From an uncultured Eubacteriales bacterium (GTDB taxonomy: Bacteria > Bacillota > Clostridia > Oscillospirales > Oscillospiraceae), in NCBI GenBank assembly GCA_905205195.1, contig CAJLCS010000035.1, forward strand, positions 1 through 18,015: a stretch of 18,015 nucleotides of DNA. Direction: 5' to 3'. The notes under the pieces are model-generated. The model saw nothing but the letters and a program-made list of their open reading frames with translations, had not been told where the DNA came from and ran no database searches. Both the position numbers and the translations under genes were made by a program. Positions 1-6,648 of this stretch are shown here, piece by piece. Every line of letters starts with the position of its first letter. Within the stretch, counting starts at the first letter, position 1.

Positions 1-16
1 TTGTTTTCGGTCAAAA

Positions 17-79
17 AAAGAAGGGACTAAGCCAGAATGCCTTGATTTTCAAGGCCTTTCTGATTTAGTCCTCCCTTTG
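17..79. other. Long imperfect inverted repeat near the left edge
   Basis: An imperfect hairpin is visible. The left arm contains GGGACTAA, CAGAA and GCCTTGA, and the right arm carries their complements in order (TCAAGGC, TTCTG, TTTAGTCC), with a few mismatches and a tiny AT-rich loop near position 47. The run that follows is CCCTTTGCC rather than a T tract, so it is not a textbook terminator. Frame 2 is open from the window edge to a TGA at 101-103, so this could be the 3' end of an upstream gene, but the short fragment matches nothing I recognise. A mobile-element end or a repeated intergenic element are alternatives. Confidence 0.45.
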
Positions 80-124
80 CCTTACAGCGTAGGAAATTGG
101 TGATTTTCGACCCTTAGATGTACA

Positions 125-163
125 AAAACAGGCGACACTCAACCGAAGCTGAGTGCCTGTTTT
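125..163 (+). terminator. Probable intrinsic terminator of an upstream gene
   Basis: AAAACAGGC and ACTCA (125-141, split by a 3-nt bulge GAC) pair with TGAGT and GCCTGTTTT (150-163) around an 8-nt loop. The T-rich stretch TTTTGTTGT follows. The stem is A-rich on the 5' side and T-rich on the 3' side, as in bidirectional terminators. It isolates pyrR from whatever lies to the left. Confidence 0.65.
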
Positions 164-261
164 GTTGTCCAATCCTGCTTAGCAGATGCCGATTTTGTAG
201 TTTTCTTAAATTACTGTCTTATCGGCACACGCCTAAGCGCCGGCTTTTCCTAGAAAAGGGA

Positions 262-291
262 TTGACAGCCCATGATCGGAAAGGGTATAAT
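262..291 (+). promoter_or_regulatory. Promoter of pyrR
   Basis: TTGACA (262-267) and TATAAT (286-291) are separated by 18 bp, a near-perfect housekeeping sigma promoter. The predicted start near 298 leaves only about 30 nt before the ATG at 330, with GGGGAGG (316-322) as ribosome site. There is no room for a PyrR attenuator here, unlike the leader in front of pyrC. Confidence 0.85.
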
Positions 292-329
292 CCGGACAGA
301 GACGGACGAAGGTCCGGGGAGGCGCAGCA

Positions 330-893
330 ATGACGGAAACAACGGTTCTGATGGACGAGGCCACCGTGCAGCGGACGCTGATGCGGATGGCCCACGAAAT
401 TGTGGAAAAAAACAAGGGCACGGAGAATCTGGTGCTGGTGGGCATTGCCCGGCGGGGGGCCACGCTGGCCTGGCTGCTCCGGGACAACATTGCCCGGATC
501 GAGAACGTCACGCTGCCCTGCGGGGCGCTGGACATCCGGTTTTACCGGGACGATCTGACCCGGGCATCGGAGGCGCCGGTAGTGCGGGAAACGGGACTGC
601 CCTTTGACGTGACCGGCAAGCGGGTGGTGCTGGTGGACGACGTGCTGTTCACCGGCCGGACGGTCCGGGCGGCCATCGAGGCGCTGTTCGCCCAGGGGCG
701 GCCCCAATGTATCGAGCTGGCCATCCTCATCGACCGGGGCCACCGGGAGCTGCCCATCCGGGCGGATTTTGTGGGGAAGAACATTCCCACTTCGCTGCTG
801 GAAAAGGTGGCGGTGCAGGTGCCGGAATACGACGGCGCCATGGGCGTGGCGCTGCATCGCGGCGTGGCCGCTTCCGGGGAGGAAACAAAATGA
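330..893 (+). CDS. pyrR: PyrR: bifunctional pyrimidine regulator / uracil phosphoribosyltransferase
   Basis: PyrR is an RNA-binding attenuation protein that senses UMP and represses pyrimidine genes; family members also have uracil phosphoribosyltransferase activity. The 187-residue length and sequence fit the family. The type I phosphoribosyltransferase PRPP loop is clear (VVLVDDVLFTGRT, residues 99-111), preceded by the GIARRGATLA region (38-47) and followed by the family-typical AILIDRGHRELPIRADFVGKN block (131-151). The start is set by GGGGAGG 8 nt upstream. The last bases overlap the ATG of the broken glycosidase gene next door (ATGA), implying a shared transcript. Its RNA target is visible 15 kb away in front of pyrC. 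I see no PyrR site in its own short leader, so it is probably not autoregulated by attenuation. Confidence 0.95.
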   Translation: MTETTVLMDEATVQRTLMRMAHEIVEKNKGTENLVLVGIARRGATLAWLLRDNIARIENVTLPCGALDIRFYRDDLTRASEAPVVRETGLPFDVTGKRVVLVDDVLFTGRTVRAAIEALFAQGRPQCIELAILIDRGHRELPIRADFVGKNIPTSLLEKVAVQVPEYDGAMGVALHRGVAASGEETK

Positions 894-2358
894 AATACAA
901 GGGCAGCTATTTTAATATGTGGGATGCCTAGTACCTGAATCACGGGGAAACCGTCCACGCCTTTCATCTGAAGTTCCATGCCGGGGACAACTGGAACGTG
1001 GGCCACGTTTACACGAAGGATCTGCTCCATTTCCACAAAATGCGGGATGTGCTGGAAACGCTGCCGGAGGAGCAGTACCCGACGACTGCCTCGGCAAGTT
1101 CACCGGCTGCGCGGTGGAAAAGGACGGCACTTACTACCTGTTTTACACCATGCGGGACCGGTTCCGTTCGGAAAAAATCGGCCTGGCCCTGTCGGAGGAT
1201 CTGGAGCATTTTACGGAGTATCCGGGCAATCCGGTGCTGACGCCGGACCCGGCGCTGTTTGTGGTGCGGGAAAAGGGGAACGTGACGGACTGCCGGGACC
1301 TACATGTGGTCTATGACCCGGAATCGGCCCGGTACTACGGCTATTTTGCCGCCATGGCCGATCTTCCCGGCCGGGGAGCGCTGGGCACGGTGGGCGTGGC
1401 GGAAAGCACGGACCTGATCCACTGGGAAAATCAGCGGATCGCCTTTGTTCCGCCCTTCAACGGCATGGTGGAGGTGCCCAACGTGTTCCGGCTGGACGGC
1501 CGGTGGTACCTGACGCTGCTGACCGGCGGATGGTACGGCGGAAAAGGAGTCACGTCGGACCCGGATCTGAGCAATGTGACCATTCTGGCATCGGCCCCGT
1601 CGCCGACGGGCCCGTTCGTCTGCGGCCCGGACCCGGTGTTTCTGGGCGGCAGCACGGAAAGCGGCTATACCTGCCGATGCTTCCCCTTCCGGGACAAAAC
1701 CTATGTGATGTACATCGACCGGAGCCGATACGGCGCGGCCATTTCTCTGCCGAAGGAGGTCCTCCTGGTGGACGGGACGCCGAAGCCCTGCTACACCCCC
1801 ATTCTCCGGCAGCTGCGGACCGGAAAAGCCTGGCCGCTGCCGACGCCGGTTCCCATGCCGACGGCCTGGCCCTGGCCGGGTATCTCGGCAGGGGAGGCGG
1901 CGGTGACGGAGGGCAGCGTCCGGGTCCGGACGGCGCCCTACAGCCTGCAGGCCTTCCGGTTCCCGGAAACGGCATCGCCGTCGCTGGAAATCGAAACGGA
2001 GCTGTGCGTCAGCGCCGCCGAGGCGGGGCTGGTTCTGCTGTGTCACCCGCAGGAGGAGCAGGTCTGGGGCCGGAGCGCGGAAAGCGAGTACTTCCTGTCC
2101 TTCCTGCCCCGAGAAAACGCGGTGATTCTGTACGAAAACGAGAATCAGTTCCACCCGATCTGCCGCCGGAAAATGACGGCACCGGGCCGGTTTTCCCTCC
2201 GGGTACTGGCCATGGAGGGCCAGCTGGAGGTTTATGTCAACGACACGCTGTTTTTGCAGTACGGCATCCGGACCGAAGCGAAGATCGAAGCGGGCGTTTT
2301 TGCCATGAACGGCCAGGCGGAATTCCGGAATCTGACGGTTTACGAGCTGGAAAAATAA
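890..2358 (+). pseudogene. Broken glycoside hydrolase (GH32/GH43-like beta-propeller), stop codon plus frameshift
   Basis: The original frame opens with ATG at 890, overlapping the pyrR stop, and reads MKYKGSYFNMWDA before TAG at 929-931. It then continues YLNHGETVHAFHLKFHAG and on to EEQYP. At about 1079-1080 one base is missing, and the protein continues in the next frame with DDCLGKFTGCAVEKDG up to 2358. The TAG sits where related propeller hydrolases usually have Trp (WDAWY), so a single TGG-to-TAG change explains it. The remaining sequence resembles the five-bladed propeller of GH32/GH43 enzymes (FTGCAVEKDGTYYLFYT; CRDLHVVYDP, a candidate acidic-residue strand), followed by a C-terminal beta-sandwich from about 1940. 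Such enzymes cleave fructans or arabino/xylo-oligosaccharides; the substrate cannot be told. No signal peptide is seen, so it would have been cytoplasmic. The frameshift alone could be a sequencing error; two lesions favour a true pseudogene. Confidence 0.85.
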
Positions 2359-2363
2359 AAAAT

Positions 2364-2406
2364 CGGCGCGATTTTCCAAATGCGGAAAATCGCGCCGCGC
2401 TTTTTT
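2364..2406. terminator. Bidirectional terminator between convergent genes
   Basis: CGGCGCGATTTTCC (2364-2377) pairs perfectly with GGAAAATCGCGCCG (2384-2397) around a 6-nt loop. On the plus strand CGC and then six T follow. On the minus strand the hairpin is followed by a T-rich stretch (complement of AAAAATAAAAAAT). It serves both the glycosidase pseudogene and the convergent dehydrogenase gene, whose stop codon lies at 2406-2408. Confidence 0.9.
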
Positions 2407-3440
2407 CAGAAGCACTTTTCCTTCCGCTCCTTGCGGCAGTCCTCCTGCCGGTTGCAGCGGTAGCAGACCTCGGTGTCCGGGTTCGGCTCGCCCCGGAAGT
2501 ACCGGAGCACGTTGTCCACGGTGGTCTGGGCGATGTTGCCCAGGGCCTCCTCCGTCAGGAAGGCCTGATGGGAGGTTACCAGCACGTTGGGCATGGCGAT
2601 GAGCCGGACCAGCTTGTCGTCCTGGACGATGTGGCCGGAGAAATCCTCGTAGAACAGGTCCCCTTCCTCCTCGTACACGTCCAGGCAGGCGGCGCCGACC
2701 TTCTTTTCCTTGATGCCGTCGATGAGGGCCTCCGTGTCGATCAGACCGCCCCGGGAGGTGTTGACGATGACTACGCCCTTCTTCATCCGGGCGATGGAGT
2801 CCGCGCCCACCAGATAGCGGGTTTCCTCCGTCAGGGGGCAGTGGAGGGAGATGATGTCCGACTGGGCCAGCAGCTCCGGCAGGGGAACGTAGGTCAGCCC
2901 GGCGTCGGGGTTGGGGAATTTGTCGTAGGCCAGCACCTTCATGCCGAAGCCCTTGCAGATGTCGGCGAACACCCGGCCGATTTTGCCGGTGCCCACCACG
3001 CCGACGGTTTTGCCGTGGAGGTCAAAGCCCACCAGGCCGGACAGGCTGAAATTGAATTCCCGGGTCCGGTTGTAGGCCTTGTGGGTCCGGCGGACGATGG
3101 TCAGCAGCATGGCCATGGCATGCTCGGCCACGGCGTAGGGGGAATAGGCGGGGACACGGAAGACGTGGAGCTTGCCGAAGCAGGCCCGGGTGTCCACGTT
3201 GTTGAAGCCCGCGCAGCGTAGGGCGATCATTTTCACGCCCAGCTCGTAAAGCCGGTCCACCACGGCCTTGTTGACGGTGTCGTTGACAAAGACGCACACG
3301 GCGTCGAACCCGGCAGCCAGCGAGACGGTGTCCTCGTTGAGCTTGGTTTCAAAATATTTGATTTGCAGATCGCTGCCTTCCAGGCAGCGGTCAAAGCCGG
3401 TCCGGTCATAGGGCTTCGTGTCAAAAAATGCAAGCTTCAT
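2406..3440 (-). CDS. ldhA: D-lactate dehydrogenase (D-2-hydroxyacid dehydrogenase family)
   Basis: Reduces pyruvate to D-lactate with NADH, a fermentation end step in the cytoplasm. The 344-residue protein shows the Rossmann motif GxGxxG at residues 150-155 (GTGKIG). The Arg/Glu/His catalytic set is at R230 (NTSRGG), E259 (DVYEEE) and H291 (TSHQAF), with a constant offset of five from the Lactobacillus enzyme numbering as I recall it (235/264/296). The D-LDH-specific stretch GDLFYEDFSG supports lactate rather than another 2-hydroxyacid. The start has AAAGGAGG just upstream. It ends in an unusual 19-residue tail with four cysteines (C326, C329, C335, C343) that standard D-LDHs do not need. It is monocistronic, with its own promoter, a palindrome over the -10 and a terminator. 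Confidence 0.92.
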   Translation of the reverse strand: MKLAFFDTKPYDRTGFDRCLEGSDLQIKYFETKLNEDTVSLAAGFDAVCVFVNDTVNKAVVDRLYELGVKMIALRCAGFNNVDTRACFGKLHVFRVPAYSPYAVAEHAMAMLLTIVRRTHKAYNRTREFNFSLSGLVGFDLHGKTVGVVGTGKIGRVFADICKGFGMKVLAYDKFPNPDAGLTYVPLPELLAQSDIISLHCPLTEETRYLVGADSIARMKKGVVIVNTSRGGLIDTEALIDGIKEKKVGAACLDVYEEEGDLFYEDFSGHIVQDDKLVRLIAMPNVLVTSHQAFLTEEALGNIAQTTVDNVLRYFRGEPNPDTEVCYRCNRQEDCRKERKEKCF

Positions 3441-3457
3441 ACTGAATTCCTCCTTTA

Positions 3458-3498
3458 TTTATCGATAATATTATATCGATAAATTAGCACCAAATCAA
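3458..3498 (-). promoter_or_regulatory. ldhA promoter with an operator-like palindrome over the -10
   Basis: On the minus strand TTGATT (3493-3498) and TATAAT (3470-3475) are spaced by 17 bp. A perfect inverted repeat, TTTATCGAT (3458-3466) and ATCGATAAA (3475-3483) with an 8-bp spacer, covers the -10 and the start site, as expected for a repressor site. It does not match the Rex consensus TTGTGA-N6-TCACAA that commonly controls lactate dehydrogenase genes, so the regulator is unknown. Confidence 0.75.
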
Positions 3499-3537
3499 GT
3501 GGGGATTCCGACAAAGTTCCAGGATCAGGATCCCCAC
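3499..3537. repeat. Inverted repeat upstream of the ldhA promoter
   Basis: GTGGGGAT (3499-3506) pairs with ATCCCCAC (3530-3537) around a 23-nt loop. It abuts the ldhA -35 box. It may act as a further terminator for the minus-strand transcript arriving from the lipoprotein gene, or as a distal protein-binding site; the sequence does not decide. Confidence 0.4.
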
Positions 3538-3574
3538 ATTTGTGCAAACCATACAAGCCGGCCTGCCATCCTTT

Positions 3575-3635
3575 TGTCGAAAAAGCCGGAAGGGCTTTTT
3601 CGACAGTTTAAGCCGTCGATTCTCATCGGCGGCTT
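3575..3635 (-). terminator. Tandem hairpins after the lipoprotein gene
   Basis: Two stem-loops follow the stop codon at 3645. The first is AAGCCGTCGAT with ATCGGCGGCTT (3610-3635), an 11-bp stem with one G-T pair. The second is TGTCGAAAAAGCC with GGCTTTTTCGACA (3575-3605), a 13-bp stem whose core AAAAAGCC/GGCTTTTT carries the T tract inside the stem on both strands. The second is a convincing bidirectional terminator; the first may be accessory. Confidence 0.7.
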
Positions 3636-3644
3636 GCGTATGAT

Positions 3645-3983
3645 TCAGGATTCCAGCGAAATGGCGGGGCCTACCGCGTACGCGCCGCCGAACAGGGCGG
3701 CGATTTCGTTTCCGTAGGCATCGTCCACCGTCAGCCCGGCGGAATTCAGGGTGTCCGGCGGGACGGTTTCGGCGTCGCCGGACAGCAGGAAGCACAGGGG
3801 CGTTCCGCCGCCGTCCTTCCAGACGGCGATTTGCAGTCCTGCGGCGGTATCCAGCCCGAAGGTCTTCGGGTAGGACGCCTGCAGCGCGGCAAGATCACCG
3901 TCCGCCTTCCCGCCGCAGGCGGTCAGGGCGCCCAGCACCAAAAGAAGGGCCAGAATCAGTGGAAAAATCCGTTTGAAATTCAT
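3645..3983 (-). CDS. Small predicted lipoprotein, function unknown
   Basis: A 112-residue protein begins MNFKRIFPLILALLLVLGAL, a positively charged start and hydrophobic core, and ends its signal with the lipobox LTAC (Cys23). It should therefore be lipidated and held on the outer face of the membrane. The mature part of about 90 residues contains short beta-strand-like segments (LQIAVWKDGG, PLCFLLSGDAE) and no motif I recognise. A consensus ribosome site AAGGAGGT and its own promoter lie directly upstream. It follows purF on the same strand with no clear terminator in between, so readthrough from the purine operon is possible. I can assign no function. Confidence 0.8.
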   Translation of the reverse strand: MNFKRIFPLILALLLVLGALTACGGKADGDLAALQASYPKTFGLDTAAGLQIAVWKDGGGTPLCFLLSGDAETVPPDTLNSAGLTVDDAYGNEIAALFGGAYAVGPAISLES

Positions 3984-4005
3984 GAAATGACCTCCTTTTT
4001 ATTTC

Positions 4006-4034
4006 ATTTTATTATGGAAGAAAAAGGAGGTCAA
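4006..4034 (-). promoter_or_regulatory. Promoter of the small lipoprotein gene
   Basis: On the minus strand TTGACC (4029-4034) and TAAAAT (4006-4011) are separated by 17 bp. The sequence AAAAAGGAGGTCA occurs twice in the neighbourhood on opposite strands, once as the gene's ribosome site and once overlapping the -35 box, so the two could pair or simply reflect chance. Confidence 0.7.
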
Positions 4035-4045
4035 GGAAAAAAGTA

Positions 4046-5485
4046 TTAAATTTCCAATTCCGCGTCGAACAAATTCTTGGTGGTCTGATCGGGCACGGGC
4101 ATGGGGTACTTGCCGGAGAAGCAGCCGTCGCAGAAGCTCAGATGACATCCCACGGCGATTTTCTGCACCGCTTCCAGCGACAGGAAGCCCAGCGAGTCGG
4201 CGCCGATGATCTGCCGCATTTCCTCCACGGTCCGGTTGTGGGCCATCAGCTGCTCCCGGTCGGGGATATCCGTGCCGAAGAAGCAGGGGTGCCGGAAGGG
4301 GGGCGCGGAAATCCGCAGGTGGACCTCGGTGGCCCCGGCGTCCCGGACCAGCTGAATCAGCCGGGCGCAGGTGGTACCCCGGACGATGGAGTCGTCCACC
4401 AGAACCACCCGTTTGCCCCGGACGGCTTCCTGCAGCGCGTTGAGCTTCAGCCGGACGGACCGCTCCCGCCGGTCCTGACCGGGCTGGATGAAGGTCCGGC
4501 CGATGTAGCGGTTTTTGATCAGGCCCACGCCGTAGGGAATGCCGGAATGCCGGGCGTAGCCGATGGCGGCGGGAATGCCGGAGTCCGGCACGCCCATGAC
4601 CATGTCCGCCTCCACGGGATGCTCCTCGGACAGGTACCGCCCCGCCTCCTGGCGGGCCAGCTCCACGGAGGAACCGTCGATGATGGAATCCGGACGGGCA
4701 AAATAGATGTATTCAAAGACGCAGATGGCGGATTTTTTCTTCAGGGGGGACCGGAGGGACCGAGGCTTGCCGGAAGCATCCACCACAATGACCTCGCCCG
4801 GCTCCACGTCCCGGTCGAAGGTGGCGCCCAGGGCGTCCAGCGCGCAGGACTCGGAGGCAAAGACGATGGCGTCGCCCACATGGCCCATGCACAGCGGGCG
4901 CATTCCCCGGGGGTCCCGGGCGGCAATCAGCTTCCGGGAGGACATGATGCACAGCGAGTAGGAGCCTTCGATGACGTTCATGGTGTTGACCACGGCTTCC
5001 TCAATGGACGCGGCCTTCAGCCGCTGCTGCACCAGCGTGTACACCAGCACCTCCGTGTCGGAGGAGGAGCGGAAGATGGCGCCGCCCAGCTCCAGCTGAC
5101 GGCGCAGTTCCCCGGCGTTGACCAGATTACCGTTGTGGGCCAGAGCCAGATTGCCCTTGACGTGGGTGATGGCCAGAGGCTGGGCGTTTTCCCGATGGGG
5201 GTCGCCGGTGGTGGAGTAGCGGACGTGGCCGATGGCCATATGGCCCTCCAGCGCGTCCAGCTGTTCCTGATCGAAGACCTCGCCCACCAGACCCACGTCC
5301 TTATGACAGTGGATCACGCCCCGCCGGTTCACGGCGATGCCGCAGGCCTCCTGCCCCCGATGCTGCAGGGCGAACAGGGCGGCGTAGGTTTCGTGGGCCG
5401 GGCTGAGGGACGAGCCTTCCGGCGTCCAGATGCCGAATACGCCGCACTCCTCATGAAGCGCATCCGGAAAAAGGGTATTGTTCAT
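4046..5485 (-). CDS. purF: Amidophosphoribosyltransferase PurF ([4Fe-4S] type)
   Basis: Catalyses the committed step of purine synthesis: PRPP plus glutamine gives 5-phosphoribosylamine. The 479-residue protein starts with a 13-residue propeptide that would be cleaved before catalytic Cys14 (HEECGVFGI), giving an N-terminal nucleophile glutaminase domain (RYSTTGDP, HNGNL, SSSDTEV). The C-terminal phosphoribosyltransferase domain has the PRPP loop VVLVDDSIVRGTT (360-372). Four cysteines at 255 (ICVFEYIYF), 401 (HPCFFG), 452 and 455 (FCDGCFSG) match the iron-sulfur ligands of the Bacillus-type enzyme, so the protein is expected to be oxygen-sensitive. It lies 61 nt downstream of purC on one transcript, behind the ZTP riboswitch. 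The ribosome site is AAAGGA. Confidence 0.97.
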   Translation of the reverse strand: MNNTLFPDALHEECGVFGIWTPEGSSLSPAHETYAALFALQHRGQEACGIAVNRRGVIHCHKDVGLVGEVFDQEQLDALEGHMAIGHVRYSTTGDPHRENAQPLAITHVKGNLALAHNGNLVNAGELRRQLELGGAIFRSSSDTEVLVYTLVQQRLKAASIEEAVVNTMNVIEGSYSLCIMSSRKLIAARDPRGMRPLCMGHVGDAIVFASESCALDALGATFDRDVEPGEVIVVDASGKPRSLRSPLKKKSAICVFEYIYFARPDSIIDGSSVELARQEAGRYLSEEHPVEADMVMGVPDSGIPAAIGYARHSGIPYGVGLIKNRYIGRTFIQPGQDRRERSVRLKLNALQEAVRGKRVVLVDDSIVRGTTCARLIQLVRDAGATEVHLRISAPPFRHPCFFGTDIPDREQLMAHNRTVEEMRQIIGADSLGFLSLEAVQKIAVGCHLSFCDGCFSGKYPMPVPDQTTKNLFDAELEI

Positions 5486-5503
5486 GAAGCATAATCCTTT
5501 CGG

Positions 5504-5527
5504 CCTGCGTCCCTGCCGGGACGCAGG
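5504..5527 (-). other. Intercistronic hairpin between purC and purF
   Basis: CCTGCGTCCC and GGGACGCAGG form a perfect 10-bp stem with a 4-nt loop in the 61-nt gap. No T tract follows on the minus strand, so it is more likely an RNA processing or stability element than a terminator. The purF ribosome site lies just beyond it. Confidence 0.6.
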
Positions 5528-5546
5528 AAAGTGGAAAAAACGAACC

Positions 5547-6260
5547 TTATTTGCCCATCAGGCGGCGCATGACCTCCTGATATGCGTCCTCCACGCCGCC
5601 CAGATCACGGCGGAAGCGGTCCTTGTCCAGCTTTTCATGGGTGGTGCTGTCCCACAGGCGGCAGGTGTCCGGGGAGATTTCGTCGGCCAGCACCACGGTG
5701 CCGTCGGCCAGACGGCCGAACTCCAGCTTGAAGTCCACCAGATCGATGTTCAGCGCCTTGAAATAGGCCTTGAGCAGATCGTTGATCTTGAAGGCCAGCG
5801 TCTTGATGGTCTCGATTTCCTCCCGGGTGGCCAGTTTCAGCGCCAGCGCGTGGTAGGCGTTGCACAGGGGGTCGCCCAGCTCGTCGTTCTTGTAGGAGAA
5901 TTCGATGGTGGGCGCGTCAAACACGATGCCCTCCTCCACGCCGTAGCGCTTTGCAAAGGAACCGGCGGAAATGTTACGGATAATCACTTCCAGCGGCACA
6001 ATCTGCACCTTTTTCACCAGCGTTTCCCGGTCATTCAGCTCCTTGACGAAATGGGTGGGGACGCCGTTGGGCTCCAGCAGGGTGCCCATCAGGTAGTTGC
6101 TCATCTTGTTGTTGATGACGCCCTTGCCGGAAATGGTGCCCTTTTTCAGGCCGTTGAAGGCGGTAGCGTCGTCCTTGTAGGAGACGATCAGCAGCGCGGG
6201 GTCGTCGGTGGCGTAGACCTTCTTGGCCTTGCCTTCATAGAGCTGTTCACGTTTTTCCAT
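5547..6260 (-). CDS. purC: SAICAR synthetase PurC
   Basis: Phosphoribosylaminoimidazole-succinocarboxamide synthase joins aspartate to CAIR using ATP, giving SAICAR in purine synthesis. The chosen start is the ATG at 6260, giving MEKREQLYEGKAKKVY and 237 residues, the normal family length. It has AGGAGG at about 12 nt, and the upstream extension of the open frame runs through the riboswitch and is not protein. Family signatures are plain: YEGKAKKVY at the N terminus, PLEVIIRNISAGSFAKRYG (substrate and ATP region), EFSYKNDELGDP, and DFKLEFGRLADG with DEISPDTCRLWD at the C terminus. It is the first gene of the purC-purF transcript, controlled by the ZTP riboswitch, whose ligand precursor ZMP lies downstream of SAICAR in the same pathway. 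Confidence 0.97.
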   Translation of the reverse strand: MEKREQLYEGKAKKVYATDDPALLIVSYKDDATAFNGLKKGTISGKGVINNKMSNYLMGTLLEPNGVPTHFVKELNDRETLVKKVQIVPLEVIIRNISAGSFAKRYGVEEGIVFDAPTIEFSYKNDELGDPLCNAYHALALKLATREEIETIKTLAFKINDLLKAYFKALNIDLVDFKLEFGRLADGTVVLADEISPDTCRLWDSTTHEKLDKDRFRRDLGGVEDAYQEVMRRLMGK

Positions 6261-6364
6261 GGTACGGTTCCTCCTGAATAATATAAGAATGAAAGCGGGA
6301 CGGTGCAGCCGCCCGCCGGTCAGACGAAAAGAAAAGCCCGGATTGCCCCTTCCCGAAAGCAAAA

Positions 6365-6407
6365 TGGGCGCACCAAACCGCAGGAATCCCTGCAATTTGT
6401 GCGCCCA
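6365..6407 (-). terminator. Riboswitch terminator in the purC leader
   Basis: On the minus strand TGGGCGCAC (6399-6407) pairs with GTGCGCCCA (6365-6373), with a second inner helix GCAGG/CCTGC. TTTTGCTTTC follows. The 5' arm includes the CTGGGC that closes the aptamer pseudoknot, so ligand binding and termination are mutually exclusive, the usual arrangement for this riboswitch class. Confidence 0.85.
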
Positions 6408-6478
6408 GACGGTCGGCAATACAAGGCCGGACTGCTCCCCCGTGGTTCCCCACAATTCCGTCAGTTACAGCGGCCGGA
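6403..6478 (-). ncRNA. ZTP (pfl motif) riboswitch upstream of purC-purF
   Basis: Read on the minus strand, the leader contains the hallmarks of the pfl/ZTP aptamer. GTAACTGACGG is followed by the hairpin GTGGGGAACCAC and then GGGGAGC. After a linker comes GCCGACCGTCTGGGC, matching the conserved 3' pseudoknot strand (consensus about CCGCCUGGGC). A P1-like helix pairs GGCCG-CTG with CAG-CCGGCC. The class binds ZMP/ZTP, which accumulates when 10-formyl-THF is short, and turns on purine and one-carbon genes. Here it overlaps a terminator arm, so binding should allow transcription of purC-purF. Identification is from remembered consensus; a covariance-model search was not run. Confidence 0.85.
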
Positions 6479-6522
6479 TTCAATTTGCCGGAGAAGGTCT
6501 TCGGCGCTTTTGAAGCATAGTT

Positions 6523-6551
6523 ATTATAGCATATCGGCGGACTGCCGTCAA
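6523..6551 (-). promoter_or_regulatory. Promoter of the purC-purF operon
   Basis: On the minus strand TTGACG (6546-6551) and TATAAT (6523-6528) have a 17-bp spacer and a TG two bases before the -10 (TGCTATAAT, an extended -10). Transcription would start near 6515, giving a leader of about 255 nt that contains the riboswitch. Confidence 0.88.
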
Positions 6552-6611
6552 ATCCCGCCGGATTAAAAATCCGCTGAAATTTGGCGGAAAACGGCGGCCG
6601 GTTCTGTGACC

Positions 6612-6644
6612 TTTGCCGCCCCGGCGGCCTGCCGGGGCGGCAAA
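6612..6644 (-). terminator. Strong hairpin after the glycoside hydrolase gene
   Basis: TTTGCCGCCCCGGC and GCCGGGGCGGCAAA form a perfect 14-bp stem with a 5-nt loop directly after the stop codon at 6649. Neither flank has a clear T tract beyond the three T or A at the stem ends. It probably terminates or stabilises the minus-strand transcript and insulates the purC promoter. Confidence 0.65.
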
Positions 6645-6648
6645 ACGG

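Noticed and set aside
118..333. A 71-codon frame ahead of pyrR
   Set aside because: It spans a terminator and the pyrR promoter, has no ribosome site and its composition is not protein-like.
1503..3221. A 572-codon plus-strand frame running across the pseudogene end, the terminator and ldhA
   Set aside because: It crosses a strong bidirectional terminator and is antisense to a clear dehydrogenase, with no coding signature.
4142..5494. A 450-codon plus-strand frame opposite purF
   Set aside because: purF is unmistakable on the minus strand; the plus frame is Gly/His/Gln-rich shadow sequence.
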